Assembly: GCA_002011475.1 (NCBI GenBank)
Contig: MTNP01000051.1
Span: 77,807 to 111,543 of the forward strand
DNA: 33,737 nt
Source of the DNA: Dehalococcoides sp. JdFR-54
GTDB lineage: Bacteria; Chloroflexota; Dehalococcoidia; JdFR-54
Reading direction: 5' to 3'
Shown here: positions 26,299 to 33,610 of the stretch, one piece after another
Position numbering within the stretch: the first letter of the stretch is position 1
Layout: the number at the start of each line of letters is the position of its first letter
Position numbers and translations under genes: made by a program
The notes under the pieces: model-generated
Seen by the model: only the letters and a program-made list of their open reading frames with translations
Told to the model about the DNA's origin: nothing
Database searches by the model: none

Positions 26299-27396
26299 AT
26301 GAATATTACGCTGAGCGTGCTCAAGGCCGATGTCGGTGGCTTTGTGGGGCATTCCAGCTCCCATCCCGAGGTGGTGGAGACGGCCCGCCAGGCTCTGGGC
26401 AAGGCCAAGAAATCGGGCCTGCTCATCGACTACCACATCACTATTTGTGGCGATGACCTGGAGCTGATCATGACCCACCAGCAGGGCGAGGAGAGCCAGG
26501 CCATCCATAAGCTGGCCTGGGATACCTTTGTGGAATGCACTCAAGTGGCCCGGAGGCTCAAGCTCCACGGCGCCGGCCAGGACCTCCTGGCGGAGGCCTT
26601 CTCCGGCAATGTCAAGGGGATGGGGCCGGGGGTGGCCGAGATGCAGTTCCAGGAGCGCGAGGCCGAGACCGTGCTCATCTTCATGGCCGATAAGACCTCT
26701 GCCGGGGCCTGGAACATGCCCCTCTACAAGATCTTCGCCGACCCCTTCAATACCATTGGCCTGGTGATAGCCGCCAATATGCACAATGGCTTCGCCTTCG
26801 AGGTTCACGATATCAAGGAGCACAAGAAGATCACCTTCAGCGCCCCCGAAGAGATCTATGACCTATTGGTTTTCATCGGTGCCCCCAGCCGGTATGCGGT
26901 GAAGGCGGTCTATCACCGGGATACCAAGGAAATAGCCGCTGTTTCCTCCACCCAGCGCCTGGCCCTCATCGCCGGACGCTATGTGGGCAAGGACGACCCG
27001 GTGTGCATCGTGCGCAGCCAGGGCCAGTTCCCGGCGGTAGGCGAGATCTTGGAGCCCTTTTCCATGCCGGGTCTTGTAGAGGGCTGGATGCGGGGCTCCC
27101 ACCACGGCCCCCTGATGCCGGTGGCTGTCAGAGACGCCAACCCCTCCCGTTTCGATGGGCCACCTCGGGTGACCTGCGCCGGCTTCCAGATAGCCCAGGG
27201 CAGGTTGATCGGGCCCAGGGACATGTTCGATGACCCCGCCTTCGACCCCGCCCGCCGCTGGACCAACGATATAGCCGAGTACTTGCGTCGTCACGGCCCC
27301 TTTGAGCCCCACCGCCTGCCCCTGGAGGAGATGGAGTATACCACCATGCCCCAGGTGGCCAAGAAGCTGGAGGGGAGGTTCCTCCCCCTGGAGTGA
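26299..27396 (+). CDS. fbp: Bifunctional fructose-1,6-bisphosphate aldolase/phosphatase (archaeal type, class V FBPase)
   Basis: 365 residues. The N-terminus SVLKADVGGFVGHSSSHPEV and motifs DYHITICGDDLELIMTH, GMGPGVAEMQF, ADKTSAGAWNMPLYKIFADP and WMRGSHHGPLMPV match the FBPA/P family. Its members condense triose phosphates and dephosphorylate FBP in one active site, a mark of one-way gluconeogenesis in thermophilic archaea and some deep-branching or anaerobic bacteria. The GGAGG four bases before ATG 26299 is ideal. The 65-bp gap after the mutase shows no clear promoter. rdgB follows after one base. The presence of this enzyme agrees with autotrophic or acid-assimilating metabolism. Confidence 0.94.
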   Translation: MNITLSVLKADVGGFVGHSSSHPEVVETARQALGKAKKSGLLIDYHITICGDDLELIMTHQQGEESQAIHKLAWDTFVECTQVARRLKLHGAGQDLLAEAFSGNVKGMGPGVAEMQFQEREAETVLIFMADKTSAGAWNMPLYKIFADPFNTIGLVIAANMHNGFAFEVHDIKEHKKITFSAPEEIYDLLVFIGAPSRYAVKAVYHRDTKEIAAVSSTQRLALIAGRYVGKDDPVCIVRSQGQFPAVGEILEPFSMPGLVEGWMRGSHHGPLMPVAVRDANPSRFDGPPRVTCAGFQIAQGRLIGPRDMFDDPAFDPARRWTNDIAEYLRRHGPFEPHRLPLEEMEYTTMPQVAKKLEGRFLPLE

Positions 27397-27397
27397 G

Positions 27398-28009
27398 ATG
27401 ACCCAGGGCCGACGGTTGCTCCTGGCCACCGATAATCGGGCCAAGGCCAGGGAATACAGGATGCTCCTCAAGGGTATCCCCTACCGGCTGGTAACCCCTG
27501 CCCAGCTTGGGGTTAAAGTCTCTGTGGCTGAGGGGGGGAGCACCCTGGAGGAGAACGCCATCTCCAAGGCTATGGCCTATGCCCGGGCCAGTGGCGTGCT
27601 GGCCCTGGCCGACGATTCGGGGCTGGAGGTAGATGCCTTGGGGGGGGAGCCCGGGGTGCGTTCGGCCCGCTATGCCGGCCCTGAGGCCTCGGATAGAGAG
27701 CTTGTCCGCCATCTTCTGGACAAGCTCAAGGGGGTGCCCTGGGAGAGGCGCCAGGCCCGTTTTCGCTGCGTTATCGCCTTGGCTTGGCCCGAGGGCAGGG
27801 TGAAACTATTTAAGGGGGAATGCCCGGGGATGATCGCCTTTGAGCCCAAAGGCCGATTTGGCTTTGGCTATGACCCCATTTTCTACCTGCCCGAGCTGGG
27901 CAAGACCATGGCTGAGCTGGAGCCGGGGCGCAAGAATGAGATCAGCCACCGGGGGCGGGCGGCCCGGGCCGCCCGCCCCTTTCTAGAGACAATGGATAAA
28001 TCGGCATGA
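27398..28009 (+). CDS. rdgB: dITP/XTP pyrophosphatase (RdgB/HAM1 family)
   Basis: Removes non-canonical purine nucleotides (ITP, dITP, XTP). 203 residues. LLLATDNRAKAREYRMLL (substrate/phosphate start motif), ALADDSGLEVDALGGEPGVR with SARYAG, GFGYDPIFYLPELGKTMAEL and KNEISHRGRA are all conserved. The start is ATG 27398, one base after the FBPase stop; a longer in-frame form would overlap that gene by ~95 bp and lacks homology. The C-terminal coding region contains a GC-rich inverted repeat (GGGCGG-cccggg-CCGCCC) that is explained by codon use. Confidence 0.95.
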   Translation: MTQGRRLLLATDNRAKAREYRMLLKGIPYRLVTPAQLGVKVSVAEGGSTLEENAISKAMAYARASGVLALADDSGLEVDALGGEPGVRSARYAGPEASDRELVRHLLDKLKGVPWERRQARFRCVIALAWPEGRVKLFKGECPGMIAFEPKGRFGFGYDPIFYLPELGKTMAELEPGRKNEISHRGRAARAARPFLETMDKSA

Positions 28010-28067
28010 CCTGTGGTAGACTTATCGATGCCGGATTGACGAGGGAAAGACACCCAGGGCGAAAAGA

Positions 28068-29042
28068 ATGACCGGACTTTCCGATTCTTTCCAGCGGCCC
28101 ATAAACTACCTTCGGGTCTCGATCACCGACCGCTGCAACCTGCGCTGCTTCTACTGCATGCCCCCCCAGGGCATAGCGCTGATGTCGCATATGGACATCC
28201 TCACCTTTGACGAGATCAGGCGGGTGGCCGAAGCGGCTGCCGAGCTGGGCATCACCAAGCTCCGCCTCAGCGGGGGCGAGCCCCTGGTGCGCCTGGATTT
28301 CCCCGACCTGGTGAGGATGCTGGCCCAGGTTAAGGGCATAGACGACCTGGCTCTGACCACCAACGGGGTGCTCTTGGCGGAATTTGCCGCCGAGCTCAGG
28401 GGGGCGGGGCTGGGCCGGGTCAATGTCAGCCTGGACAGCCTGAGGCGAGACCGCTTTCAACAGATCACCGGCTTCGATAATCTGGACAAGGTGCTCCAGG
28501 GCATAGAGAGGGCCAAAGAGGTGGGCTTGTTGCCGGTGAAGGTCAATATGGTGGTGATGCGGGGGGTGAACGACGACGAGATCCCGGATTTCGCCCGTTT
28601 GACGGTAGAAGCGGGCTGGCACATGCGCTTCATCGAGTTGATGCCCTTCGCCCGGGCAACGGCTTCCCTTTTCGTCTCCGAGGAGGAGATAAGGCAACGT
28701 CTCAGGGTGCTGGGGGAGCTGGAGCCTATTGTGGGGGACAGCGGTGGGCCGGCCAAATATTACCGCCTGCCCGGGGCCGGAGGTACCCTTGGCTTTATCA
28801 GCCCGGTGAGCGACCACTTCTGCTTTAAATGCAACCGCCTCCGCCTCACCGCCGATGGCAAGCTCCGCCCCTGCCTCCTCTCCGATTTCGAGATGGACCT
28901 CAAGGGGGCGCTGCGCCGCGGCGCCGATAGGGAGAAACTGAAGCGTCTCATCGCGGAGGCGGTGGCCTCCAAGCCGGAATGCCACAAGCTGGGGGAGGGG
29001 ATTGTGCCCCAGGGGCGCACCATGTCCCAGATGGGAGGCTAG
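28068..29042 (+). CDS. moaA: GTP 3',8-cyclase (molybdenum/tungsten cofactor biosynthesis)
   Basis: Radical-SAM enzyme for the first step of molybdopterin synthesis. 324 residues. The SAM cluster is RCNLRCFYCMPP. KLRLSGGEPLVRLDFPDLV and NVSLDSLRRDRFQQITG are typical, and the second cluster is CFKCNRLRLTADGKLRPCLL. The protein ends in the functional Gly-Gly tail (MSQMGG). ATG 28068 has only a weak purine-rich RBS (GGGCGAAAAGA). moaC starts directly on the next base after the stop. The likely user of the product here is the tungsten AOR at 12.6 kb. Confidence 0.97.
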   Translation: MTGLSDSFQRPINYLRVSITDRCNLRCFYCMPPQGIALMSHMDILTFDEIRRVAEAAAELGITKLRLSGGEPLVRLDFPDLVRMLAQVKGIDDLALTTNGVLLAEFAAELRGAGLGRVNVSLDSLRRDRFQQITGFDNLDKVLQGIERAKEVGLLPVKVNMVVMRGVNDDEIPDFARLTVEAGWHMRFIELMPFARATASLFVSEEEIRQRLRVLGELEPIVGDSGGPAKYYRLPGAGGTLGFISPVSDHFCFKCNRLRLTADGKLRPCLLSDFEMDLKGALRRGADREKLKRLIAEAVASKPECHKLGEGIVPQGRTMSQMGG

Positions 29043-29519
29043 GTGAAGAAGCTGAGCCACCTGGATGCTAAGGGCCGGGCCCGGATGGTGGATGTCTCCC
29101 CCAAGCCCGCCACCGCCCGGGAGGCGGTGGCCAGGGGGCGAGTCCTGATGCAACCCTCCACCCTCGAGCTCGTCAAGCAGGGGCAGGTGGCCAAGGGCGA
29201 TGTGCTGGCCACGGCCCAACTGGCCGGCATCATGGCCGCCAAGAAGACCTCGGAGCTCATCCCGCTATGTCACCCTTTGCGAATCGATGAAGTCAGGGTG
29301 GATTTTGAGCTCGACGAGGCCAATAGTGCTGTGGAGATAACGGCCGCGGTGAAGGCCACCGAGAGGACGGGGGTGGAGATGGAGGCGCTCACCGCGATCG
29401 CGGTGAGCGCCCTCACCCTATACGACATGCTGAAGGCCGCCGATAGGGCCATCCGCATCAGCGATATCCGCCTGGTGAAGAAAAGCGGGGGCCGGGGCGG
29501 GGCGGTGGTGCTCGAATAG
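29043..29519 (+). CDS. moaC: Cyclic pyranopterin monophosphate synthase
   Basis: Converts the MoaA product to cPMP. 158 residues, full length. Blocks: [55 protein letters not shown] with LYDMLKA containing the catalytic Lys and Asp. The start is GTG 29043, immediately after the moaA TAG, so it is translationally coupled. It ends 12 bp from the convergent glycosyltransferase. moaD, moaE and moeA are not in the window. Confidence 0.96.
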   Translation: MKKLSHLDAKGRARMVDVSPKPATAREAVARGRVLMQPSTLELVKQGQVAKGDVLATAQLAGIMAAKKTSELIPLCHPLRIDEVRVDFELDEANSAVEITAAVKATERTGVEMEALTAIAVSALTLYDMLKAADRAIRISDIRLVKKSGGRGGAVVLE

Positions 29520-29531
29520 CAGCCACAAAGC

Positions 29532-30353
29532 CTAAGCGCTGCCAAACCAATACCCTATGCGCTGCACAGATTGTAGCAGGAGAGAAAGTAACAGGGATTG
29601 AAATCCGACGCGGAGGGGGCGACCGAACGAGAGACCGGTCCCCCTTTTCGTAGCTAATTCTCGATAATAGCCCGACTTCTTCAATTCCCTCAAAGACGCT
29701 CCATATCTAAAGTTGGTGCGCCAGAGCTTCTCCCAGTCCGGCTCGATGTGAAAGGCGGCATTGGGCAAAATGCCCACCCTCTGTGAAATCTTGTAGCTCT
29801 CTAGGTAGATAATGTCGTGGTCATAATGGACTGTGATGGGTATCAAATCCTGGGGTATTGCCGCGATCGCCTTTTCCAGCAGCTCCCGTTTGAAGAACCT
29901 GGGGGGGTTGCCTATCCTTTTTATCGGGTCGAAACTCCAATATAATTTTGAATTGATTATCTGTTTTGAGGCACTATATAGCTTTGGTATGAACCCGTTT
30001 GTATTATAGGAGTGCTCCTCCAAGATGAGCATGTCATATTTGTCCATCATATTGACCGCTCTCTCTATGGCCGTCGCTTCCAGGATCAGATCCGTATCAA
30101 CTAGTACAATATAGTCCCCCAAGCTCTCCCTCACCCCCAGGCACCTGGCAGCAAGGAGCCTCCCGTCGCAATCGATGACCCTGGCTTTATAGTGCGCAGC
30201 AACCTCCTTCGTCTTATCCGTTGAATGGGAATCAATGAGCAATACCTCGAGGTTTGGGTAGCTCTGTCTGACGGCGCCCTCGAGGCAGAGAGCTATTGTC
30301 GCCTCAGAGTTTCTGCTAGGAATGGTTATTGATACAAGTGGAGACCCGGCCAT
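29532..30353 (-). CDS. Family 2 glycosyltransferase
   Basis: 273 residues. The GT-A fold starts with LVSITIPSRNSEATIALCLE and EVLLIDSHSTDKTKE; IVLVDTDLILEA supplies the DxD metal motif; FFKRELLEKAIAAI fits an acceptor region. The last ~30 residues are hydrophobic/amphipathic (GFQSLLLSLLLQSVQRIGYW) and may associate with the membrane. GAGGAG five bases before ATG 30353 sets the start. The gene is visibly richer in A and T than its neighbours. It diverges from the HTH gene across a palindromic operator and is probably controlled by that regulator. Donor and acceptor are unknown. Confidence 0.88.
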   Translation of the reverse strand: MAGSPLVSITIPSRNSEATIALCLEGAVRQSYPNLEVLLIDSHSTDKTKEVAAHYKARVIDCDGRLLAARCLGVRESLGDYIVLVDTDLILEATAIERAVNMMDKYDMLILEEHSYNTNGFIPKLYSASKQIINSKLYWSFDPIKRIGNPPRFFKRELLEKAIAAIPQDLIPITVHYDHDIIYLESYKISQRVGILPNAAFHIEPDWEKLWRTNFRYGASLRELKKSGYYRELATKRGTGLSFGRPLRVGFQSLLLSLLLQSVQRIGYWFGSA

Positions 30354-30371
30354 TTTCGCTCCTCATGCGTC

Positions 30372-30401
30372 TTGACTGCGCTTCAGCGATGACTGTAAAA
30401 T
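30372..30401 (+). promoter_or_regulatory. Candidate promoter for HTH-GH130 transcript
   Basis: TTGACT (30372-30377), 18 bp, TAAAAT (30396-30401). The expected start near 30408 lies just before the three operator half-sites, so bound repressor would block it. A second candidate, TTTATT-17-TAAAAT ending at 30453, uses the palindrome itself. Confidence 0.4.
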
Positions 30402-30414
30402 AGGCAAAAAGGTG

Positions 30415-30424
30415 TTTTACGACA
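30415..30424 (+). promoter_or_regulatory. Extra operator half-site TTTTACGACA
   Basis: A direct copy of the palindrome half-site, starting 14 bp before the equivalent base of the left arm. Together with the palindrome it gives three identical 10-mers (30415-30424, 30429-30438, and inverted at 30443-30452) within 38 bp. Confidence 0.65.
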
Positions 30425-30427
30425 TTT

Positions 30428-30453
30428 ATTTTACGACAATATTGTCGTAAAAT
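30428..30453. promoter_or_regulatory. Perfect 26-bp palindromic operator between GT2 and HTH genes
   Basis: The half-site ATTTTACGACAAT is followed directly by its exact reverse complement. It lies 21 bp before the HTH start codon. On the minus strand it sits within a promoter-like TTGATT (30456-30451), 17 bp, TAAAAT (30433-30428) that faces the glycosyltransferase, so occupancy would compete with RNA polymerase. Probable autoregulatory site of the adjacent winged-helix protein. Confidence 0.75.
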
Positions 30454-30474
30454 CAAGGGCTCAAGGAGGTGACC

Positions 30475-30747
30475 GTGCCAGGCTGGGCCTTATTAAGCAC
30501 TCATGGGCTTGTCCTGCTCTCGGTGGTGGAAAAGCCTGAGGCAACTACCAGGGAAATAGCAAACGATTTGGGGATGAGCGAGCGCTCGGTTCAGAGGGTC
30601 GTCTCCGACCTAGACACAGCGGGGTATATCGAAAGGAGAAGGGTGGGAAGACGGAACCAGTATGAGGTGAACAACGAAAAGCCACTGCGCCACCCCGTCA
30701 AAGAGGGCAGGACCGTGGGCGACTTGCTGAGCGGACTGGTCAAGTAG
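30475..30747 (+). CDS. Small winged helix-turn-helix transcriptional regulator
   Basis: 90 residues from GTG 30475, which has AAGGAGG five bases upstream; the GTG at 30469 overlaps that RBS and is rejected. The protein is almost only DNA-binding domain: THGLVLLSVVEKPEATTREI (helix 1), NDLGMSERSVQRVVSDLD (HTH), TAGYIERRRVGRRNQYEV (wing with five Arg), then a short tail LRHPVKEGRTVGDLLSGLVK. It resembles MarR/IclR-type winged helices without a ligand domain, so the signal is unknown. The palindrome just upstream implies autoregulation, and its position between divergent genes implies control of the glycosyltransferase and of the GH130 gene 29 bp downstream. Confidence 0.85.
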   Translation: MPGWALLSTHGLVLLSVVEKPEATTREIANDLGMSERSVQRVVSDLDTAGYIERRRVGRRNQYEVNNEKPLRHPVKEGRTVGDLLSGLVK

Positions 30748-30776
30748 CGAACCTCCAACGGCGAGGAAGTGAACCC

Positions 30777-31682
30777 TTGCGTCTCAAGCTTGTCAGGAGC
30801 CAGAAAAACCCGATCCTTGAGCCCACTGAGAGGTGGTGGGAGAATAAACTGGTATGCAATGCGGGCGTTCTGCGGCTGGGAGATAAAACCTATCTCGTAT
30901 ACACCGCCCACGGCGAGGATGGCATCGCACGCCTGGGTTATGCTAAGCTAAGGGGTATAGACGAGGTTGAGGAGCGCCTGCCTTACCCCATATTCACGCC
31001 AGAGGAGTGGTTCGAGCCCAATGGGGTGGAGGACGCGCGGCTGATCGCTGACGGTGATAAGGTCTTCATGCTTTATGCGGGGAAGGAAAGGGATATGGCG
31101 AGGGTGTGCGAGGCCCAAATCTCCTTGAATGACTTCAAAGAGGCCAAGTGGGCGTGGAGCAGACACCGGCTTATCCTGCCGGTGATGGTGGGAATTCACA
31201 ATAGAAACGCTGCCTACTTCCCGAGGAGGTTTGATGGAAGGCTGGCCCTATTACATCGACCCATGACCATGGCCGAGAACATGTGGCTCTCCTTTTCCTA
31301 TGACAGGGTCCATTGGTATGAGCACAAGGATATCCTCAGGGCCCGCCCCTCTTACTGGGATGATGCCAAGGTAGGGATAGCCGGACCTCCCATCGAGCTT
31401 GAGGAGGGATGGCTCCTGATCTACCACGGGGTCGAAGCCAAAACATGGACTTACCGCCTCGGCTATGCCCTGCTGGACAGGGATCGCCCGGAGATTGTAC
31501 TTGAGAGATGTGATGAGCCCATCTTGGAGCCGGTCGAGGAGTATGAGCGCTCGGGCACCACTCCAAATGTCGTATTCTCCTGTGGGGCGATCGTCGTTGA
31601 TAACAAGTTAGTCCTTTACTACGGTGCTGCCGACAAGGTTATCGGGGTCGCTACAGGGAACCTGCCCTTCAAGCCCGTCTAA
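30777..31682 (+). CDS. GH130-family glycoside phosphorylase/hydrolase (mannoside-type)
   Basis: 301 residues forming a five-bladed propeller-type sequence. Repeated family marks: NPILEP near the N-terminus, NAGVLRLGDKTYLVYTAHG, NGVEDARLIADGDKVFMLYA (the conserved ED region of the active site), AGPPIELEEGWLLIYHGVE, YRLGYALLDRDRPEIVL, and PNVVFSCGAIVVDNKLVLYY. GH130 members phosphorolyse or hydrolyse beta-1,4- or beta-1,2-mannosides; the exact linkage cannot be read here. No signal peptide, so it acts in the cytoplasm on imported or endogenous oligosaccharide. TTG 30777 is the only start near GAGGA (nine bases upstream). It is probably co-transcribed with the HTH gene. Confidence 0.88.
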   Translation: MRLKLVRSQKNPILEPTERWWENKLVCNAGVLRLGDKTYLVYTAHGEDGIARLGYAKLRGIDEVEERLPYPIFTPEEWFEPNGVEDARLIADGDKVFMLYAGKERDMARVCEAQISLNDFKEAKWAWSRHRLILPVMVGIHNRNAAYFPRRFDGRLALLHRPMTMAENMWLSFSYDRVHWYEHKDILRARPSYWDDAKVGIAGPPIELEEGWLLIYHGVEAKTWTYRLGYALLDRDRPEIVLERCDEPILEPVEEYERSGTTPNVVFSCGAIVVDNKLVLYYGAADKVIGVATGNLPFKPV

Positions 31683-31740
31683 CCTCGATTTCCCCACCCA
31701 GGGAGCCCTCGATACCCTTTTATCCCGGAGGAGAAATCCT

Positions 31741-31806
31741 GTGCGCCATTATCATCCCCCAATGTTTGCGAGGAGGGCGGCCTTTGGGTCTGTTCATCAC
31801 CTTTGA
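31741..31806 (+). CDS. Possible 21-residue upstream ORF overlapping the tmk start
   Basis: GTG 31741 has a strong GGAGGAG seven bases upstream (31727-31733) and reads 21 codons in a frame different from tmk, ending 20 bases past the TTG start of tmk. The peptide (MRHYHPPMFARRAAFGSVHH) has no recognisable family. It could be a coupling/leader ORF, a chance ORF, or trace of a sequence error upstream of tmk. Confidence 0.3.
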   Translation: MRHYHPPMFARRAAFGSVHHL

Positions 31807-32512
31807 GGGGGGAGACGGGTCAGGCAAGACCACCCAGGCCAGGGCCCTTTACGGGCGACTGCGGAGGAAGAACTACTCGGTAATCCTTACACAGGAGCCC
31901 GGCGGCACTCACTTAGGGCGTATGCTCAGAAGATGGCTGACCGACCCCCAAAGCGGCGTCGCGGTTTTGCCCGCGGAGCCTTCTCAACTTCACCTTGTCG
32001 AGCCACCTATAGGAGACCAGTTGCTGCCTGATATGGTTTTGCACTCGACGGCGCCCAGGGCCGAGCTCCTGCTTTTTTTGATCGCCCGAGCTCAACTGGT
32101 GGATGAGGTGATCCGCCCCAATCTGCTGCAAGAAAAGACTGTCATCTGCGATCGTTATGCCCCCTCTACCGTGGCGTATCAGGGCTATGGACGGCAATTA
32201 AACCTCGACCTGATCAATGAGGCCAATGAGATCGCTACCCAGGGTATCAAGCCTGACCTCATCGTATTGCTGGATATCGCACCAGAGGAGGGCCTCTCCA
32301 GAAAATGGGCTGCTGCGGGGAGAATGTATTTCGACGATGAGGAGCTGGCCTTCCATCGGCGGGTCCGGGATGGTTACCTGAGGCTGGCCCAGGCCGAGCC
32401 GGGGCGCTGGCTGGTGGTGGATGGAAGCCAGCCTAAGAAGAAAATAGAGCAGATGATCTGGGACAAGGTAGCCCCACTTTTGGAAAGCCGAGAGCTGAGG
32501 CGCGAAAAATGA
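31784..32512 (+). CDS. tmk: Thymidylate kinase
   Basis: Phosphorylates dTMP to dTDP. 242 residues from TTG 31784, chosen because AGGAGGG lies six bases before it and the protein then begins MGLFITFEGGDGSGKTTQ with the P-loop in its usual place. Other motifs are TQEPGGTHLGRMLRRWL, AELLLFLIARAQLVDEVIRP and VICDRYAPSTVAYQGYGR (DRY). Between the EPGG and AELLLF blocks there are roughly 30 more residues than in common ~210-residue Tmk proteins (VLPAEPSQLHLVEPPIGDQL). Its TGA overlaps the mnmA ATG (ATGA). Confidence 0.93.
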   Translation: MGLFITFEGGDGSGKTTQARALYGRLRRKNYSVILTQEPGGTHLGRMLRRWLTDPQSGVAVLPAEPSQLHLVEPPIGDQLLPDMVLHSTAPRAELLLFLIARAQLVDEVIRPNLLQEKTVICDRYAPSTVAYQGYGRQLNLDLINEANEIATQGIKPDLIVLLDIAPEEGLSRKWAAAGRMYFDDEELAFHRRVRDGYLRLAQAEPGRWLVVDGSQPKKKIEQMIWDKVAPLLESRELRREK

Positions 32513-33591
32513 CCCGGGGCAAGCTGGTCGCCGTGGCCATGAGCGGGGGGGTGGACTCCTCGCTGGCGGCTGCCCTCCTCCAGGAGGCCGGCTACCAGGT
32601 TGTGGGCGTCAGCATGCACCTATGGTGCGAGGAGGGGGAGGAAATAACCTCCTCCGTCCCCCGCTGCTGCTCCCTCAGGGACATCGAGGATGCCCGCCAG
32701 GTCTGCCGCCTCCTAGACATCCCTTTCTATCTCCTCAATCTCAAGGACGAGTTCCGGACCTGGGTGGTGGACTACTTCTGCCAAGAATACGCCCGGGGCC
32801 GGACCCCTAACCCCTGCCTGGCCTGCAACCAGGAGATAAAGTTCCGCCTGCTCCTGAATAAGGTGCTGGGCTGGGGCGCCGACTATCTGGCCACAGGCCA
32901 CTATGCCCGTATCGAGCAGGCCGATGGGGAATATCGCCTGCTCCAGGCCGTCGACCCCCTAAAGGACCAGTCCTATTTCCTGTATATGCTGGGGCAAAGG
33001 GAGTTGGCCCACCTGCTCTTCCCCATGGGCCACTACTACAAGCGGGAGGCTCGCCAACTGGCCCGCCAGCGGGGCTTGCCCATAGCCTCCAAACGAGACA
33101 GCCAGGAGATATGCTTCCTGCCCGGTGGCGACTATCGTTCCTTCCTCAGCCAGCGATTAAGTCCCAGCCCCGGCGACGTCGTGGATGCCCAGGGCAACCC
33201 CCTGGGCCAGCATCAGGGCATAGCCTATTACACTGTGGGGCAGAGACACGGCCTTGGCATCGCTTCATCCCAGCCCCTCTACGTGCTCAGGCTTGACCCC
33301 GCCACCAACAGGGTGATCCTGGGCACCTGGGAGGAGCTGCACCACTTGGCCCTATCTGCCAGCAACCTGCATTGGGTGTCGGGCCACCCTCCCCCAATGC
33401 CCCTGGAGGTGACTGCCAAGATACGCTATCAATCGCCGCCGGCCCAAGCCACCCTTTACCCCCATCCCGATGGCGTGGAGGTCAGGTTCCAGATACACCA
33501 GAGGCAGATTGCCCCGGGGCAGGCGGTGGTCTTCTATCAGGGGGAGATGGTGTTGGGCGGGGGCATTATTGAGGGGCCTGTGCCCATTTAA
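32509..33591 (+). CDS. mnmA: tRNA-specific 2-thiouridylase
   Basis: Installs sulfur at U34 of tRNA-Lys/Glu/Gln. 360 residues. The PP-loop is [27 protein letters not shown] follows; the catalytic Cys pair lies in [16 protein letters not shown] and in [32 protein letters not shown] is the central-domain signature. The ATG overlaps the tmk stop by four bases. A Cys-Cys-Ser insertion segment ([16 protein letters not shown]) matches the variant of MnmA common in Chloroflexi/actinobacteria-like lineages (recollection, not tested). rnhB starts 19 bp downstream. Confidence 0.96.
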   Translation: MTRGKLVAVAMSGGVDSSLAAALLQEAGYQVVGVSMHLWCEEGEEITSSVPRCCSLRDIEDARQVCRLLDIPFYLLNLKDEFRTWVVDYFCQEYARGRTPNPCLACNQEIKFRLLLNKVLGWGADYLATGHYARIEQADGEYRLLQAVDPLKDQSYFLYMLGQRELAHLLFPMGHYYKREARQLARQRGLPIASKRDSQEICFLPGGDYRSFLSQRLSPSPGDVVDAQGNPLGQHQGIAYYTVGQRHGLGIASSQPLYVLRLDPATNRVILGTWEELHHLALSASNLHWVSGHPPPMPLEVTAKIRYQSPPAQATLYPHPDGVEVRFQIHQRQIAPGQAVVFYQGEMVLGGGIIEGPVPI

Positions 33592-33610
33592 GAGACGGGG
33601 GTATCGCTCA

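Noticed and set aside
28006-28057. Inverted repeat TCGGCAT ... ATGCCGGA between rdgB and moaA as terminator
   Set aside because: Imperfect, ~20-nt loop and no T-tract; the 58-bp gap more likely lies inside one operon.
29515-29551. GCAGC...GCTGC hairpin between moaC and the glycosyltransferase as bidirectional terminator
   Set aside because: Only five pairs, long loop, no T-run on either strand.
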